The position numbers and the translations under genes are program-made. Below are positions 1-6,317 of a stretch of DNA of 8,964 bases, one piece after another (the first letter of the stretch is position 1; each line of letters starts with the position of its first letter). The stretch is from Balneolales bacterium (lineage in GTDB: Bacteria; Bacteroidota; Rhodothermia; Balneolales; Natronogracilivirgulaceae). The DNA lies in contig SLQC01000196.1 in assembly GCA_007131625.1 (NCBI GenBank), forward strand, positions 1 through 8,964. The letters are read 5' to 3'. The notes beneath the pieces were generated by a model. The model was not told where the DNA came from and searched no databases. It was given only the letters and a program-made list of their open reading frames with translations.

Positions 1-285
1 AATTTCCGGGATGTTGATTCGGAGTGCATGGGCATCGTCTTCCCGCAATCGTATCCGCCTGCCAATGCCGTATCCTTCATAGGCCTGTGTCGTCCGGTTG
101 CCAAAAACAATCACAATTTCGTCGCCCATTCCCCGCATACTCAGTATCGTGTGGTCACGAAACCCCATCCCGAATGCCAGTAGGATTATCAGCGTTGCCG
201 TGCCCCAAATGATTCCAAAAAGAGTAAGGAAAGTCCGGAGGCGCTGGCTGTTAATACTTCGAAAAAAATCCTTGAAAAAATTCAT
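1..285 (-). CDS. ABC transporter permease, MacB/FtsX type (N-terminal 95 residues; cut by the left edge)
   Basis: This is the start of an inner-membrane permease of the MacB/FtsX superfamily, which couples ATP hydrolysis to export through a periplasmic adaptor. My own translation gives MNFFKDFFRSINSQRLRTFL at the start: a short cytoplasmic amphipathic stretch, then a hydrophobic first membrane segment at about residues 20-42 (TLFGIIWGTATLIILLAFGMG). A periplasmic MacB_PCD-like part follows, with the family-typical run YEGYGIGRRIRLREDDAHAL (about 69-88) and IPE at the cut. The frame is open to base 1. The ATG at 285-283 is chosen because the protein begins as the family does from there; no Shine-Dalgarno is visible. 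It lies downstream of the adaptor gene on the same strand, as in MacA-MacB-type operons. The four transmembrane segments and the ATPase partner cannot be judged from this fragment. Confidence 0.85.
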   Translation of the reverse strand, partial: MNFFKDFFRSINSQRLRTFLTLFGIIWGTATLIILLAFGMGFRDHTILSMRGMGDEIVIVFGNRTTQAYEGYGIGRRIRLREDDAHALRINIPEI

Positions 286-383
286 ATATGAATTAATTGG
301 ATGCTTTGATGTCGGATTTTAATGCGTCCATTCGGCGGATAATTATGTGTTTCCATCTCTATATGTTGAATCTGATCATTCAT
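282..383 (-). other. 33-codon ORF between adaptor and permease genes
   Basis: A small ORF starts at ATG 383-381 and ends in a TGA that overlaps the permease start by 4 nt (ATGA), the arrangement seen in translational coupling. The peptide begins MNDQIQHIEMETHNYPPNGR and ends IQLIHI. It has no recognisable domain and no Shine-Dalgarno. The last residues loosely resemble the first strand of an ABC ATPase of the LolD/MacB class, so it might be a remnant of a lost ATPase gene, but this rests on six residues. It could equally be a chance ORF. Confidence 0.2.
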
Positions 384-419
384 ATTTGATCATTGTGCCA
401 GAGTAAAATCCATTGTCAC

Positions 420-1538
420 TTATCGAATGGTCAGTGATCGCACCGGTTTTTCAAAGACAACATCCCCATCCTCCAGTCCATTGACTACCTCGACATTTAT
501 GGCGTCACTGAGACCCAGCTCAATTTCTTTCTCTATCCTTCCAACATCTCCTTCACCGGGCACCTCCACAGTACTGAGCCTGGATTTATAAGTCACCACA
601 CGTTCGGGAATGAGCAATACATCCTCCCGCTTATTGATGATCACGTTTGCGTTTGCAGAATAACCGGCACGAAGAGTGTGTCCGTCACTGTCGTTTATGC
701 GGATCTCCACCGGAAATACTGTGCTATTTTCACGCGTGGTTGCTTTCAGTGAGATTTTTGTCAGCTCACCTGTAACCCCGACACCGGGCAGGGCACCGAC
801 GAGGATTTCAACTTGCATACCTTCACGGAGTTTGCCCACATCTATTTCATCAACGGTACCTTTGAAAAGCAGATCATCCATTCGAGCCAGGGTCATCAGT
901 GCAGTTCCCGCCTGGTAGGATGTAAGCGGGACGATGGGGTCACCGACATCGACTATTTTTTCAAGGATGTAGCCGTCGGTCGGCGCCTTTACAACACTTT
1001 CTATCAATACTTCACCAATCTGGATTCGGCCTGATTCCAACAGTTCGAGCCGTTCCCGATTGAGCTGAAGGGTAATTTCTGCTTCCCGGGCTTGCTGTTC
1101 CAGTTTTTGATAGTCGTGTATGGAAACCATGTTTCGCGCTCTGAGCTGCTCCATTCGATTCAAATCTTTCTGCAGGGTTTCGAGGATGCTTTCAGTGCGC
1201 TCCGCATTTCGCTTGGCTTCGGCAAGTTCCAGCGGAGTTGGGTCGGGTCGTATTTCCAGTAGCGGATCCCCTTCGCGGACAAAATCACCTGCTTCAGCAT
1301 ATACTTTATTTACCACACCGGATATTTTTGATTTCACTTCAGTCTCATTCCGGGGTTCAATCTGGCCCACTGCAAGGGCATATTCCACTATGTCCCCTCG
1401 CTCAACGATCACACTACTATCCAAAGAGTTGGATTTGTCACCGTTGCCTGAAAAGTATAACCAGACAACTGAGCCACCGCTCATAGTAATTATGATGCCT
1501 ATTGTGATAATAATTCGTTTCATATGTTTAAAATTCAT
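420..1538 (-). CDS. Efflux transporter periplasmic adaptor subunit (HlyD/MacA-type membrane fusion protein)
   Basis: This 372-residue protein should link an inner-membrane transporter to an outer-membrane channel. An N-terminal signal anchor (about residues 7-28: KRIIITIGIIITMSGGSVVW) places it in the periplasm. In order come the first half of the lipoyl/barrel-sandwich domain (about 66-98, VKSKISGVVNKVYAEAGDFV then EGDPLLEI), a Glu/Arg-rich helical hairpin predicted to be coiled coil (about 101-170), the second lipoyl half (about 183-202, VKAPTDGYILEKIVDVGDPI), a beta-barrel domain with VDEIDVGKLREGMQVEI (about 229-245), and a membrane-proximal domain with LRAGYSANANVII (289-301). Length and order match MacA-like adaptors. 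ATGs at 1538 and 1523 (residue 6) are both possible starts; neither has a Shine-Dalgarno. The downstream neighbour is a MacB-like permease, which supports an ABC-driven tripartite exporter. The substrate is not evident. Confidence 0.93.
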   Translation of the reverse strand: MNFKHMKRIIITIGIIITMSGGSVVWLYFSGNGDKSNSLDSSVIVERGDIVEYALAVGQIEPRNETEVKSKISGVVNKVYAEAGDFVREGDPLLEIRPDPTPLELAEAKRNAERTESILETLQKDLNRMEQLRARNMVSIHDYQKLEQQAREAEITLQLNRERLELLESGRIQIGEVLIESVVKAPTDGYILEKIVDVGDPIVPLTSYQAGTALMTLARMDDLLFKGTVDEIDVGKLREGMQVEILVGALPGVGVTGELTKISLKATTRENSTVFPVEIRINDSDGHTLRAGYSANANVIINKREDVLLIPERVVTYKSRLSTVEVPGEGDVGRIEKEIELGLSDAINVEVVNGLEDGDVVFEKPVRSLTIR

Positions 1539-1550
1539 GATTCACAAGGT

Positions 1551-1617
1551 CACATGGATCACCCATGATTTAATCATCTGCCTGTGTGCCAAGTACTTGC
1601 CATGGGTGCTTCACGTG
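1551..1617. repeat. Hairpin unit A of a three-unit degenerate tandem repeat
   Basis: The arms CACCCATG (1560-1567) and CATGGGTG (1601-1608) are perfectly complementary. Pairing continues outward as TGGA with TTCA (one G-U) and CAC with GTG, broken by single mismatches. The loop side holds CATGATTTAATCATC then CCTGTGTG. A T-rich tract (TTTAAATTTTTCT) follows on the plus strand. The unit ends 13 nt from the adaptor start codon at 1538, so it would lie in that gene's leader if transcribed. Pairing was read by eye. Confidence 0.6.
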
Positions 1618-1642
1618 TTTAAATTTTTCTTATATATAACGT

Positions 1643-1719
1643 CACATGTAATACCATGACCGTGTTTAATCGTGCTCCTGTGTGTCAAAACTTTGGGCTT
1701 GTCATGGGCATTACATCTG
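1643..1719. repeat. Hairpin unit B of the degenerate tandem repeat
   Basis: GTAAT-A-CCATGAC (1648-1660) pairs with GTCATGG-GC-ATTAC (1701-1714): 12 base pairs around a small internal loop. More pairs follow outward to CA (1643-1644) with TG (1718-1719). The unit shares the sequence elements of unit A: CATGA, TTTAATC(A/G)T, CTGTGTG, then CATGGG...TTxCA and a T-tract (TTTAATTTTTTCT) after the 3' arm. Confidence 0.6.
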
Positions 1720-1769
1720 TTTAATTTTTTCTGATTTATATTGTCAGATGCTCAATCAACCGCACCGAC

Positions 1770-1825
1770 GTAATGCCATGATTTAATCATGCTTGTGTGT
1801 GTTGCGATATGACCATGGGCATTTC
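1770..1825. repeat. Hairpin unit C of the degenerate tandem repeat
   Basis: AATGCCATG (1772-1780) pairs with CATGGGCATT (1814-1823) over 9 base pairs with one bulged G. Within the unit, CATGATTTAATCATG (1777-1791) is itself a near-perfect palindrome with 7-bp arms. The order CATGATTTAATCATG, CTTGTGTGTG, CATGGGCATTTCATCTG matches units A and B. The tract after the 3' arm (ATGAACATTTTGGG) has lost most of its T-run. Confidence 0.55.
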
Positions 1826-1929
1826 ATCTGATGAACATTTTGGGTTTATCAGACCGGTGTTTTATCAGACTATACGCAGGTGAATATGAAAATGTTTCCA
1901 GAGTTGTTATAGATGAGGTCGGTTAAGCA

Positions 1930-1948
1930 GTAACTTTCGAACAGTTAC
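1930..1948. promoter_or_regulatory. Perfect 6-bp dyad GTAACT-N7-AGTTAC, possible operator
   Basis: GTAACTTTCGAACAGTTAC is a 19-bp sequence with perfect 6-bp inverted arms and a 7-nt spacer. It sits between divergently transcribed operons, where such dyads often bind dimeric repressors. No regulator gene is present in the window to pair it with, and a dyad this short can occur by chance. Confidence 0.25.
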
Positions 1949-2036
1949 AGGCGTTTACCGGGTCATAAATTGGCTAATTGTTAAAAAATCAGAATTTTTA
2001 TTTGACTGAAATAATTGCTTTTATTGAATTCGATTG

Positions 2037-2068
2037 TCTGCCAATGTGAAATAACATTATTATTTTTG
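2037..2068 (+). promoter_or_regulatory. Candidate Bacteroidota-type promoter for the M16 operon
   Basis: TATTTTTG (2061-2068) matches the Bacteroidota -7 consensus TAnnTTTG exactly. A weak -33 match (TCTG, 2037-2040) lies 20 nt upstream; the better TTG at 2034-2036 is 24 nt away, longer than usual. Transcription would begin near 2075, which argues against the TTG at 2015 as the protein start. Confidence 0.35.
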
Positions 2069-2179
2069 AATCACCGGAGACATCTTTACGTATATCATTT
2101 GAATATCACATTTGAAAATCATCTCATTACGAAAATTACAAATGCAACATCCATGACAAAGACCTTTTTACAATGGGAC

Positions 2180-3772
2180 ATGATTATTCCATGGAAATTC
2201 CCTTTTACATTTAAAATCCAAAGAATAGAACAGTTGCTTTCACAAATAAACTTTCCCGTTTTAAAGAGACGATCATTGATTATGGGATTCGTATTTCTCA
2301 CTACGGGAATTGCTTTAACATTACAAGCTCAGAGTATTGATGCTATCGAACAGAAAGTGACTGAGTTTACGCTTGACAACGGTTTGACGGTGATCGTCAT
2401 CCAACGGAACATCGCTCCTGTCGCCAGTTTTGTCACGCACGTGAATGTCGGATCCGTTAATGAAGAAATCGGCAAAACCGGTCTCACCCATGTCTTCGAA
2501 CATATGGCGTTTCAGGGAAGCACTTCGATCGGCACTACCAATTGGGAGGAAGAGCAGGTTGTTCTGAAAGAGCTGGATGACGCATATCGAAAATGGTTGT
2601 TTGAAAACCGGAGCTCTTCACCGGACGAGGAAAAACTGGAGGAGTTGTGGACGGAGTTCATACGACTCAGGGAAAAGGCCGGAGAATATGTGGTTAATAA
2701 TGAATTCAGTCAGATCGTCGAGCGGGAAGGAGCAGTGGGTTTGAATGCTTTTGTATCTGCTGATGAGACCGCCTTTTTCTACAGCTTGCCGCAGCACAAA
2801 ACAGAACTCTGGTTTGCACTGGAAGCTGATCGTTTCAGCAACCCCGTCATGCGTGAATTCTACACGGAAAAAGAGGTGATAATGGAAGAGCGTCGTGACC
2901 GCATCGACAACGTCCCCTTTGGCCGACTGCTCGAAGAATTTATATCGACCGCCTTTTCCGCTTTTCCCTACAAACACCACCCGATCGGATGGCCTTCCGA
3001 TATCGAAGCGGTTACAATCCGTGACGCCATGGCCTTTTTCGAACGCCATTATGTGCCGTCCAACATAACCATCTCCATTGCCGGTGATGTTGAACCGGAA
3101 CATATCCGGCGATACGCTGAAGAATATTTCGGATCCATGCCGGCCGGTGAGACACCGCCCCGCGTTATGACCGTTGAGCCACCACAGCGCGGAGAACGGC
3201 GTTTTGTTATCGAGGAAGAGAGTCAGCCTATTCTATTGATTGGATACCATAGTGTAGGCATGAATCATCCGGATGCTGTTGTCATGGATCTCCTTAGCGG
3301 TGTTCTGTTTGACGGCCGGACTTCCCGTTTGTACCGCAGGCTGGTTACAGATGAGCAGAAAGCATTACAGATCGGTGGTTTCAATGGATTTCCGGGAAGT
3401 CGCTACCCCGGACTATTTCTCATCTATGCTGTTCCAAATCAGGGTGTCGGTCTCGATGAAATCGAGAAAGTGGTCTATGAAGAGCTGGACCGCATCCGAA
3501 ATGGTGATGTTGCGACAGAAGAACTCGACAGGGTACGGACAAATGCCCGGGCATCGGTCTTACGAGGCCTCGCCTCCAACCAGGGTATGGCACTCAACTT
3601 TGCTCAAGCTCAAAACCAGAGAGGATCCTGGCGTAGTATATTCACTGACCTTGATGAGATGGAGATGGTCACCGTCGATGATTTACAGCGGGTTGTGGAA
3701 ACCTACTTCCGAAAAAGCAGCAGGACCGTCGGATCGGTTCAGACCATCAATAACACGGACTCCAACCGGTAA
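2180..3772 (+). CDS. Secreted M16 family zinc metallopeptidase (catalytic partner)
   Basis: This is a predicted exported insulinase/pitrilysin-family peptidase. With the start used here (530 residues) the zinc motif HVFEH is at 104-108, within GLTHVFEHMAFQGS. The downstream glutamate ligand lies in EKEVIMEERR (230-239). The HxxEH-to-Glu gap is about 50 residues longer than the classical 76, through a charged helical insert (about 122-170) that I recall from many bacterial M16 homologues. The C-terminal M16 half contains GRTSRLYRRLV (379-389), but the Tyr of the substrate-binding R/Y pair appears to be Gln (about 397). KRR (29-31), a hydrophobic stretch (32-48) and QAQ|S look like a signal peptide. 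The start is uncertain: 2180 is the nearest ATG before KRR, TTG 2234 gives a better-shaped signal peptide, ATG 2282 would lose the positive n-region, and none has a clear Shine-Dalgarno. The gene is probably co-transcribed with the next one, 25 nt downstream. Confidence 0.9.
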   Translation: MIIPWKFPFTFKIQRIEQLLSQINFPVLKRRSLIMGFVFLTTGIALTLQAQSIDAIEQKVTEFTLDNGLTVIVIQRNIAPVASFVTHVNVGSVNEEIGKTGLTHVFEHMAFQGSTSIGTTNWEEEQVVLKELDDAYRKWLFENRSSSPDEEKLEELWTEFIRLREKAGEYVVNNEFSQIVEREGAVGLNAFVSADETAFFYSLPQHKTELWFALEADRFSNPVMREFYTEKEVIMEERRDRIDNVPFGRLLEEFISTAFSAFPYKHHPIGWPSDIEAVTIRDAMAFFERHYVPSNITISIAGDVEPEHIRRYAEEYFGSMPAGETPPRVMTVEPPQRGERRFVIEEESQPILLIGYHSVGMNHPDAVVMDLLSGVLFDGRTSRLYRRLVTDEQKALQIGGFNGFPGSRYPGLFLIYAVPNQGVGLDEIEKVVYEELDRIRNGDVATEELDRVRTNARASVLRGLASNQGMALNFAQAQNQRGSWRSIFTDLDEMEMVTVDDLQRVVETYFRKSSRTVGSVQTINNTDSNR

Positions 3773-3797
3773 TCGAGAATTTTAAAACGAGTTTACG

Positions 3798-5870
3798 ATG
3801 AAGTACCTTTTTTTCTTCCTACTATCGGTATTGTTGACGGCCTGCGGAACCACGAACCAAGTCGCTCAGAGACCACATGAAAATCTTGAGTTTTCCGAAC
3901 CGAAAGCTTTTTCCATACCGGAAATCGAGCGCTTCCGGTACAACGGCATCACTTTTTTTCTGTTACAATATGACGAACTTCCGTTGGTGAATGTCAATGT
4001 GATAGTCAACGGCGGTGCATGGTTGAACCCCGCCGACAAAGTCGGACTTGCGTCCATTACCGGTACAGTTCTCCGCTCAGGTGGATCAGTTCAATATCCG
4101 GAAGAAGAGCTGAATGAACTGCTCGAAAACCGGGCGGCGAGTATGGAAACCGGATTCGGACTGGTAACAGGATCGGCACAGATGAACGTGTTGATTGATG
4201 ATTTTGACGAACTGCTGCCCGTATTCACCGACTTGCTCAAAAACCCGCTTTTCCCTCAGGAACGGCTTGACCTGGCGAAAACCCGGCAGCGAACCGCAAT
4301 TTCAAGGCGAAACGAAGATGCCTCCTCGGTAGCCTCACGCGAGTTTCAAAAACTGATCTACGGCGAAAATTCGGTTTACAGCCGCATCATTGAATACGAA
4401 ACACTGGAAAATATCACCCGTGACGACCTGATCCGCTTTCATCAAAAAACCTATCAGGGAAGCAATATGTTTGTGGGTGTCGTCGGTGATTTTAATCCGG
4501 ATATGATCAGGGAGCAGCTCAGAAAAGCTTTTGATATATTTGACGAGGGAGTTCCGGTGCAAATGGATCTTCCCGGTGTCGATTACGAGTTTGACGAGGG
4601 GCTCTTCTTTGCCAACAAAAGTGATATGAACCAGAGCCAGATCCGGATGGGACATATCGGTGGCTACAGAGACAACCCGGACTATGCGGCATTGCAAGTC
4701 ATGAATCAGATATTAAGCGGCGGTTTTTCCGGCCGGCTGATGCAGGAAGTGCGGACACGCCAAGGCCTGGCTTATAGTGTTTACGGGTCATATGGTAGCA
4801 ATGTCCGGTATCCTGGCGTCTTTTATGCAGGACTGAGCACTGCTGCAGAGAACACTTCAGAGGGACTCAAAGCCACACTTGAGGAAATTCGGAGACTTCA
4901 GGACGAACCGGTGACACAACAGGAACTGGATGAGACCAAAGAACGGATCTTCAACCGGATCATTTTCCGATACGACAGTTACGGCCGTATCCTTTCCGAG
5001 CACATGAGCAACTATAATCTCGGTCTGCCGGAGGATGCTTTCGAGCAATATATCGAAGATGTCCATGAGGTGACTGTTGATGATATTTACAGAGTTGCCA
5101 ATAAATACCTCCAGCCGGATCAGTTTAAAATACTTATTGTCGGCAATAAAAGTCTGGTAGAGGAACAGCTGCAGGATCTGGAAGGAGCATTCGGATCTTA
5201 TACGGAAGTGGATATCTCCATACCACGTCCCGTTTCAGAACGTGCCGCCATTGAAGGAGATCAGGAAGCGGGTCGTGAATTTTTGGAAAAAATGGCGGAT
5301 GTCATCCTCGATACCCGGCAGGAAATCGATTCGGTTGAATACCGTGGCACACAACAAATACAGACCCCACAGGGAGAAATGGCTCTGAATGTACATGCGA
5401 TCGCAGTGTATCCGGATCAGCTCACTATGGATATTTCGACCCCAATGGGATCTCAAAGGTTGGAGATAGCTGATGGGCAGGGAGTTATGAAAATGGGTGG
5501 ACAGGAACAGGCTCTGCCGGAAGCTATGGTCAGCTCCCTTTTGAACGAACTGAAAAAAGAGCCGCTTTATTTGGCACTACATCATACCGGATTGGAAGCC
5601 TATCTGCTTGAGGCCGGAGATGGCGAAAATATAACCATATACATCGGCGGTGAACTTGACCTTACTTTGAATATCGATAAGGATACTTACCTTCCTGCCG
5701 AAATCACCTATTCGGAATTTGACCAGAGCATTGGCAACGACGTTTCAATCACAATTACATTCGATAACTGGACATCAGGTGACGGTGTTCGCATTCCTTA
5801 TTTGCAAAAACGGTATAATAACGGCGAACAGGCGAGCCAGACCCTGCTTGAAGAACATACTATCCACTGA
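3798..5870 (+). CDS. Lipoprotein M16-like protein without zinc site, fused to a LolA-like C-terminal domain
   Basis: This 690-residue protein begins MKYLFFFLLSVLLTACGTTN, a lipoprotein signal with lipobox LTAC (Cys16). Residues about 40-465 form two M16 halves. At the zinc motif position the sequence is GLASITGT (83-90), so the two His and the Glu are replaced by Ser86, Thr90 and Gly89 and it should be catalytically dead. It keeps GGFSGRLMQEVRTRQGLAYS (308-327), including the R/Y substrate-binding pair (Arg319 and Tyr326), as non-catalytic M16 subunits do. Residues about 495-690 are a separate beta-rich part (VEYRGTQQIQTPQGEM, YPDQLTMDISTPMGSQRLEI, YLPAEITYSEF) resembling the LolA/LppX lipoprotein-carrier fold; this assignment is by pattern only. 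It probably pairs with the peptidase encoded 25 nt upstream, anchored to a membrane by its lipid. The ATG at 3798 lacks a Shine-Dalgarno, but the signal peptide fixes it. Confidence 0.9.
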   Translation: MKYLFFFLLSVLLTACGTTNQVAQRPHENLEFSEPKAFSIPEIERFRYNGITFFLLQYDELPLVNVNVIVNGGAWLNPADKVGLASITGTVLRSGGSVQYPEEELNELLENRAASMETGFGLVTGSAQMNVLIDDFDELLPVFTDLLKNPLFPQERLDLAKTRQRTAISRRNEDASSVASREFQKLIYGENSVYSRIIEYETLENITRDDLIRFHQKTYQGSNMFVGVVGDFNPDMIREQLRKAFDIFDEGVPVQMDLPGVDYEFDEGLFFANKSDMNQSQIRMGHIGGYRDNPDYAALQVMNQILSGGFSGRLMQEVRTRQGLAYSVYGSYGSNVRYPGVFYAGLSTAAENTSEGLKATLEEIRRLQDEPVTQQELDETKERIFNRIIFRYDSYGRILSEHMSNYNLGLPEDAFEQYIEDVHEVTVDDIYRVANKYLQPDQFKILIVGNKSLVEEQLQDLEGAFGSYTEVDISIPRPVSERAAIEGDQEAGREFLEKMADVILDTRQEIDSVEYRGTQQIQTPQGEMALNVHAIAVYPDQLTMDISTPMGSQRLEIADGQGVMKMGGQEQALPEAMVSSLLNELKKEPLYLALHHTGLEAYLLEAGDGENITIYIGGELDLTLNIDKDTYLPAEITYSEFDQSIGNDVSITITFDNWTSGDGVRIPYLQKRYNNGEQASQTLLEEHTIH

Positions 5871-5998
5871 CCAATAAGTCGGGCGTATTCCCGGAATCGG
5901 GTATCATGGGCCATTTTGTGTCATGCTTCCTATGGCAACTGTGACCAAATTCACTGAATCACCGACAATAATATGACCCGAAAATTGTTATTTATAAA

Positions 5999-6043
5999 CA
6001 CATTTGCATTTTTGAGTTGTTTTAATAAATTATAACAAATGTG
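5999..6043. repeat. Inverted repeat CACATTTG / CAAATGTG
   Basis: CACATTTG (5999-6006) and CAAATGTG (6036-6043) are perfect 8-bp inverted arms separated by 29 nt of AT-rich sequence. It lies about 55 nt upstream of the candidate -33 element of the aminomutase gene and could be a protein-binding site. Chance occurrence in such AT-rich DNA is quite possible. Confidence 0.3.
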
Positions 6044-6048
6044 CATTC

Positions 6049-6073
6049 AAATATCTTTGATTATCAGATATTT
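6049..6073. repeat. Inverted repeat AAATATCT / AGATATTT
   Basis: AAATATCT (6049-6056) and AGATATTT (6066-6073) form a perfect 8-bp stem with a 9-nt loop, about 23 nt upstream of the candidate -33 element. This position suits an activator or repressor site. There is no T-run of the kind an intrinsic terminator for the M16 operon would need. Confidence 0.35.
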
Positions 6074-6095
6074 ATAAGATCAAATACGGTCTGAA

Positions 6096-6128
6096 TTTTG
6101 GACTGCACTTACCTATGTTGTAATTTTG
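6096..6128 (+). promoter_or_regulatory. Bacteroidota-type promoter for the aminomutase gene
   Basis: TTTTG (6096-6100) as the -33 element, a 20-nt spacer, then TAATTTTG (6121-6128) matching the -7 consensus TAnnTTTG exactly. Transcription would start near 6135, giving a leader of roughly 180 nt before the TTG start at 6318. This is the better of the two promoter matches in the window. Confidence 0.5.
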
Positions 6129-6135
6129 ACGGAAA

Positions 6136-6194
6136 GCATCATGGCTGATGAGAGGTTCAGCCTGCTAAAATAACTCCGGGGGAATATCCGGAGT
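6136..6194 (+). ncRNA. Two adjacent hairpins in the aminomutase leader (candidate cis-regulatory RNA)
   Basis: Hairpin 1: GGCTGA (6143-6148) pairs with TCAGCC (6157-6162) around an 8-nt loop, and GCA (6136-6138) pairs with TGC (6163-6165) if TCAT bulges out. Hairpin 2: ACTCCGG (6173-6179) pairs with CCGGAGT (6188-6194) around an 8-nt loop. They sit just after the predicted transcription start. The sequence does not match a riboswitch class I know, and hairpin 2 has no T-run. Pairing was found by eye, without energies or alignments. Confidence 0.35.
6141..6173 (+). CDS. Possible 10-codon leader peptide MADERFSLLK
   Basis: ATG GCT GAT GAG AGG TTC AGC CTG CTA AAA TAA reads as a complete small ORF overlapping hairpin 1, and its stop abuts hairpin 2. 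GGAAAG (6131-6136) is a weak possible ribosome site, but the predicted transcription start near 6135 may exclude it. An ORF overlapping alternative hairpins recalls attenuators, yet there is no run of codons for one amino acid. It may be chance. Confidence 0.2.
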   Translation: MADERFSLLK

Positions 6195-6305
6195 CGTTAA
6201 CTTGCTCAATTGGACTGACCTGAAGTAGAACCACGTCGCGTCACGAGATCATAAACGTTTGAAAATACAGGACCGGGATCAGATCCATTTTTATTAATTG
6301 AAGAA

Positions 6306-6312
6306 AAGGAGG
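6306..6312 (+). promoter_or_regulatory. Strong Shine-Dalgarno that fixes the TTG start of the aminomutase gene
   Basis: AAGGAGG lies 5 nt before TTG (6318-6320). It is the only strong ribosome site seen before a gene in this window. The protein read from this TTG (MSYFEFKPEK) is in frame with the whole domain, and the next ATG (6366) is too far from the site. Confidence 0.8.
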
Positions 6313-6317
6313 TCGCA

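Larger units (their letters stand above)
1826..2179. other. AT-rich intergenic region between divergent operons
   Basis: No convincing gene is seen between the hairpin repeats and the M16 operon. The frame of the M16 gene stays open back to a TTG at 2015, but this part encodes no recognisable protein and lies upstream of any plausible signal peptide, so I read it as leader DNA. The region holds a 6-bp dyad (1930-1948) and a promoter-like element near 2061, both listed separately. Confidence 0.6.
5871..6317. other. AT-rich intergenic/leader region before the aminomutase gene
   Basis: This 447-nt stretch has no long ORF. The first part holds no convincing terminator for the M16 operon; CCCG-GAAT-CGGG (5890-5901) is a 4-bp hairpin without a T-run. 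Two AT-rich inverted repeats, a promoter, a small leader ORF and two hairpins follow and are listed separately. The stretch from about 6200 to 6305 shows nothing I can identify. Confidence 0.7.

Noticed and set aside
1984..1999. AAAAAT-CAGA-ATTTTT hairpin
   Set aside because: It is a simple A/T run pairing with itself, expected in AT-rich DNA.
2015..2179. N-terminal extension of the M16 gene back to the TTG at 2015
   Set aside because: It would put about 89 residues before the signal-peptide core, has no Shine-Dalgarno, lies upstream of the candidate transcription start and reads like AT-rich non-coding DNA.
2618..3103. 161-residue minus-strand ORF inside the M16 gene, and similar long shadows (for example plus 1120-1659, plus 3273-3785, plus 8164-8547)
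   Set aside because: They overlap genes with clear family motifs in another frame, and their translations show no domain or signal.
5890..5901. CCCG-GAAT-CGGG as terminator of the M16 operon
   Set aside because: The stem is only 4 bp and no T-run follows.
6145..6152. CTGATGAG resembling the hammerhead ribozyme core
   Set aside because: The required GAAA segment and surrounding stems are missing; the bases are better explained by hairpin 1.
6276..6292. GGAT-CAG-ATCC followed by T5 as a terminator or attenuator before the aminomutase start
   Set aside because: A 4-bp stem with a 3-nt loop is too weak to support a call.
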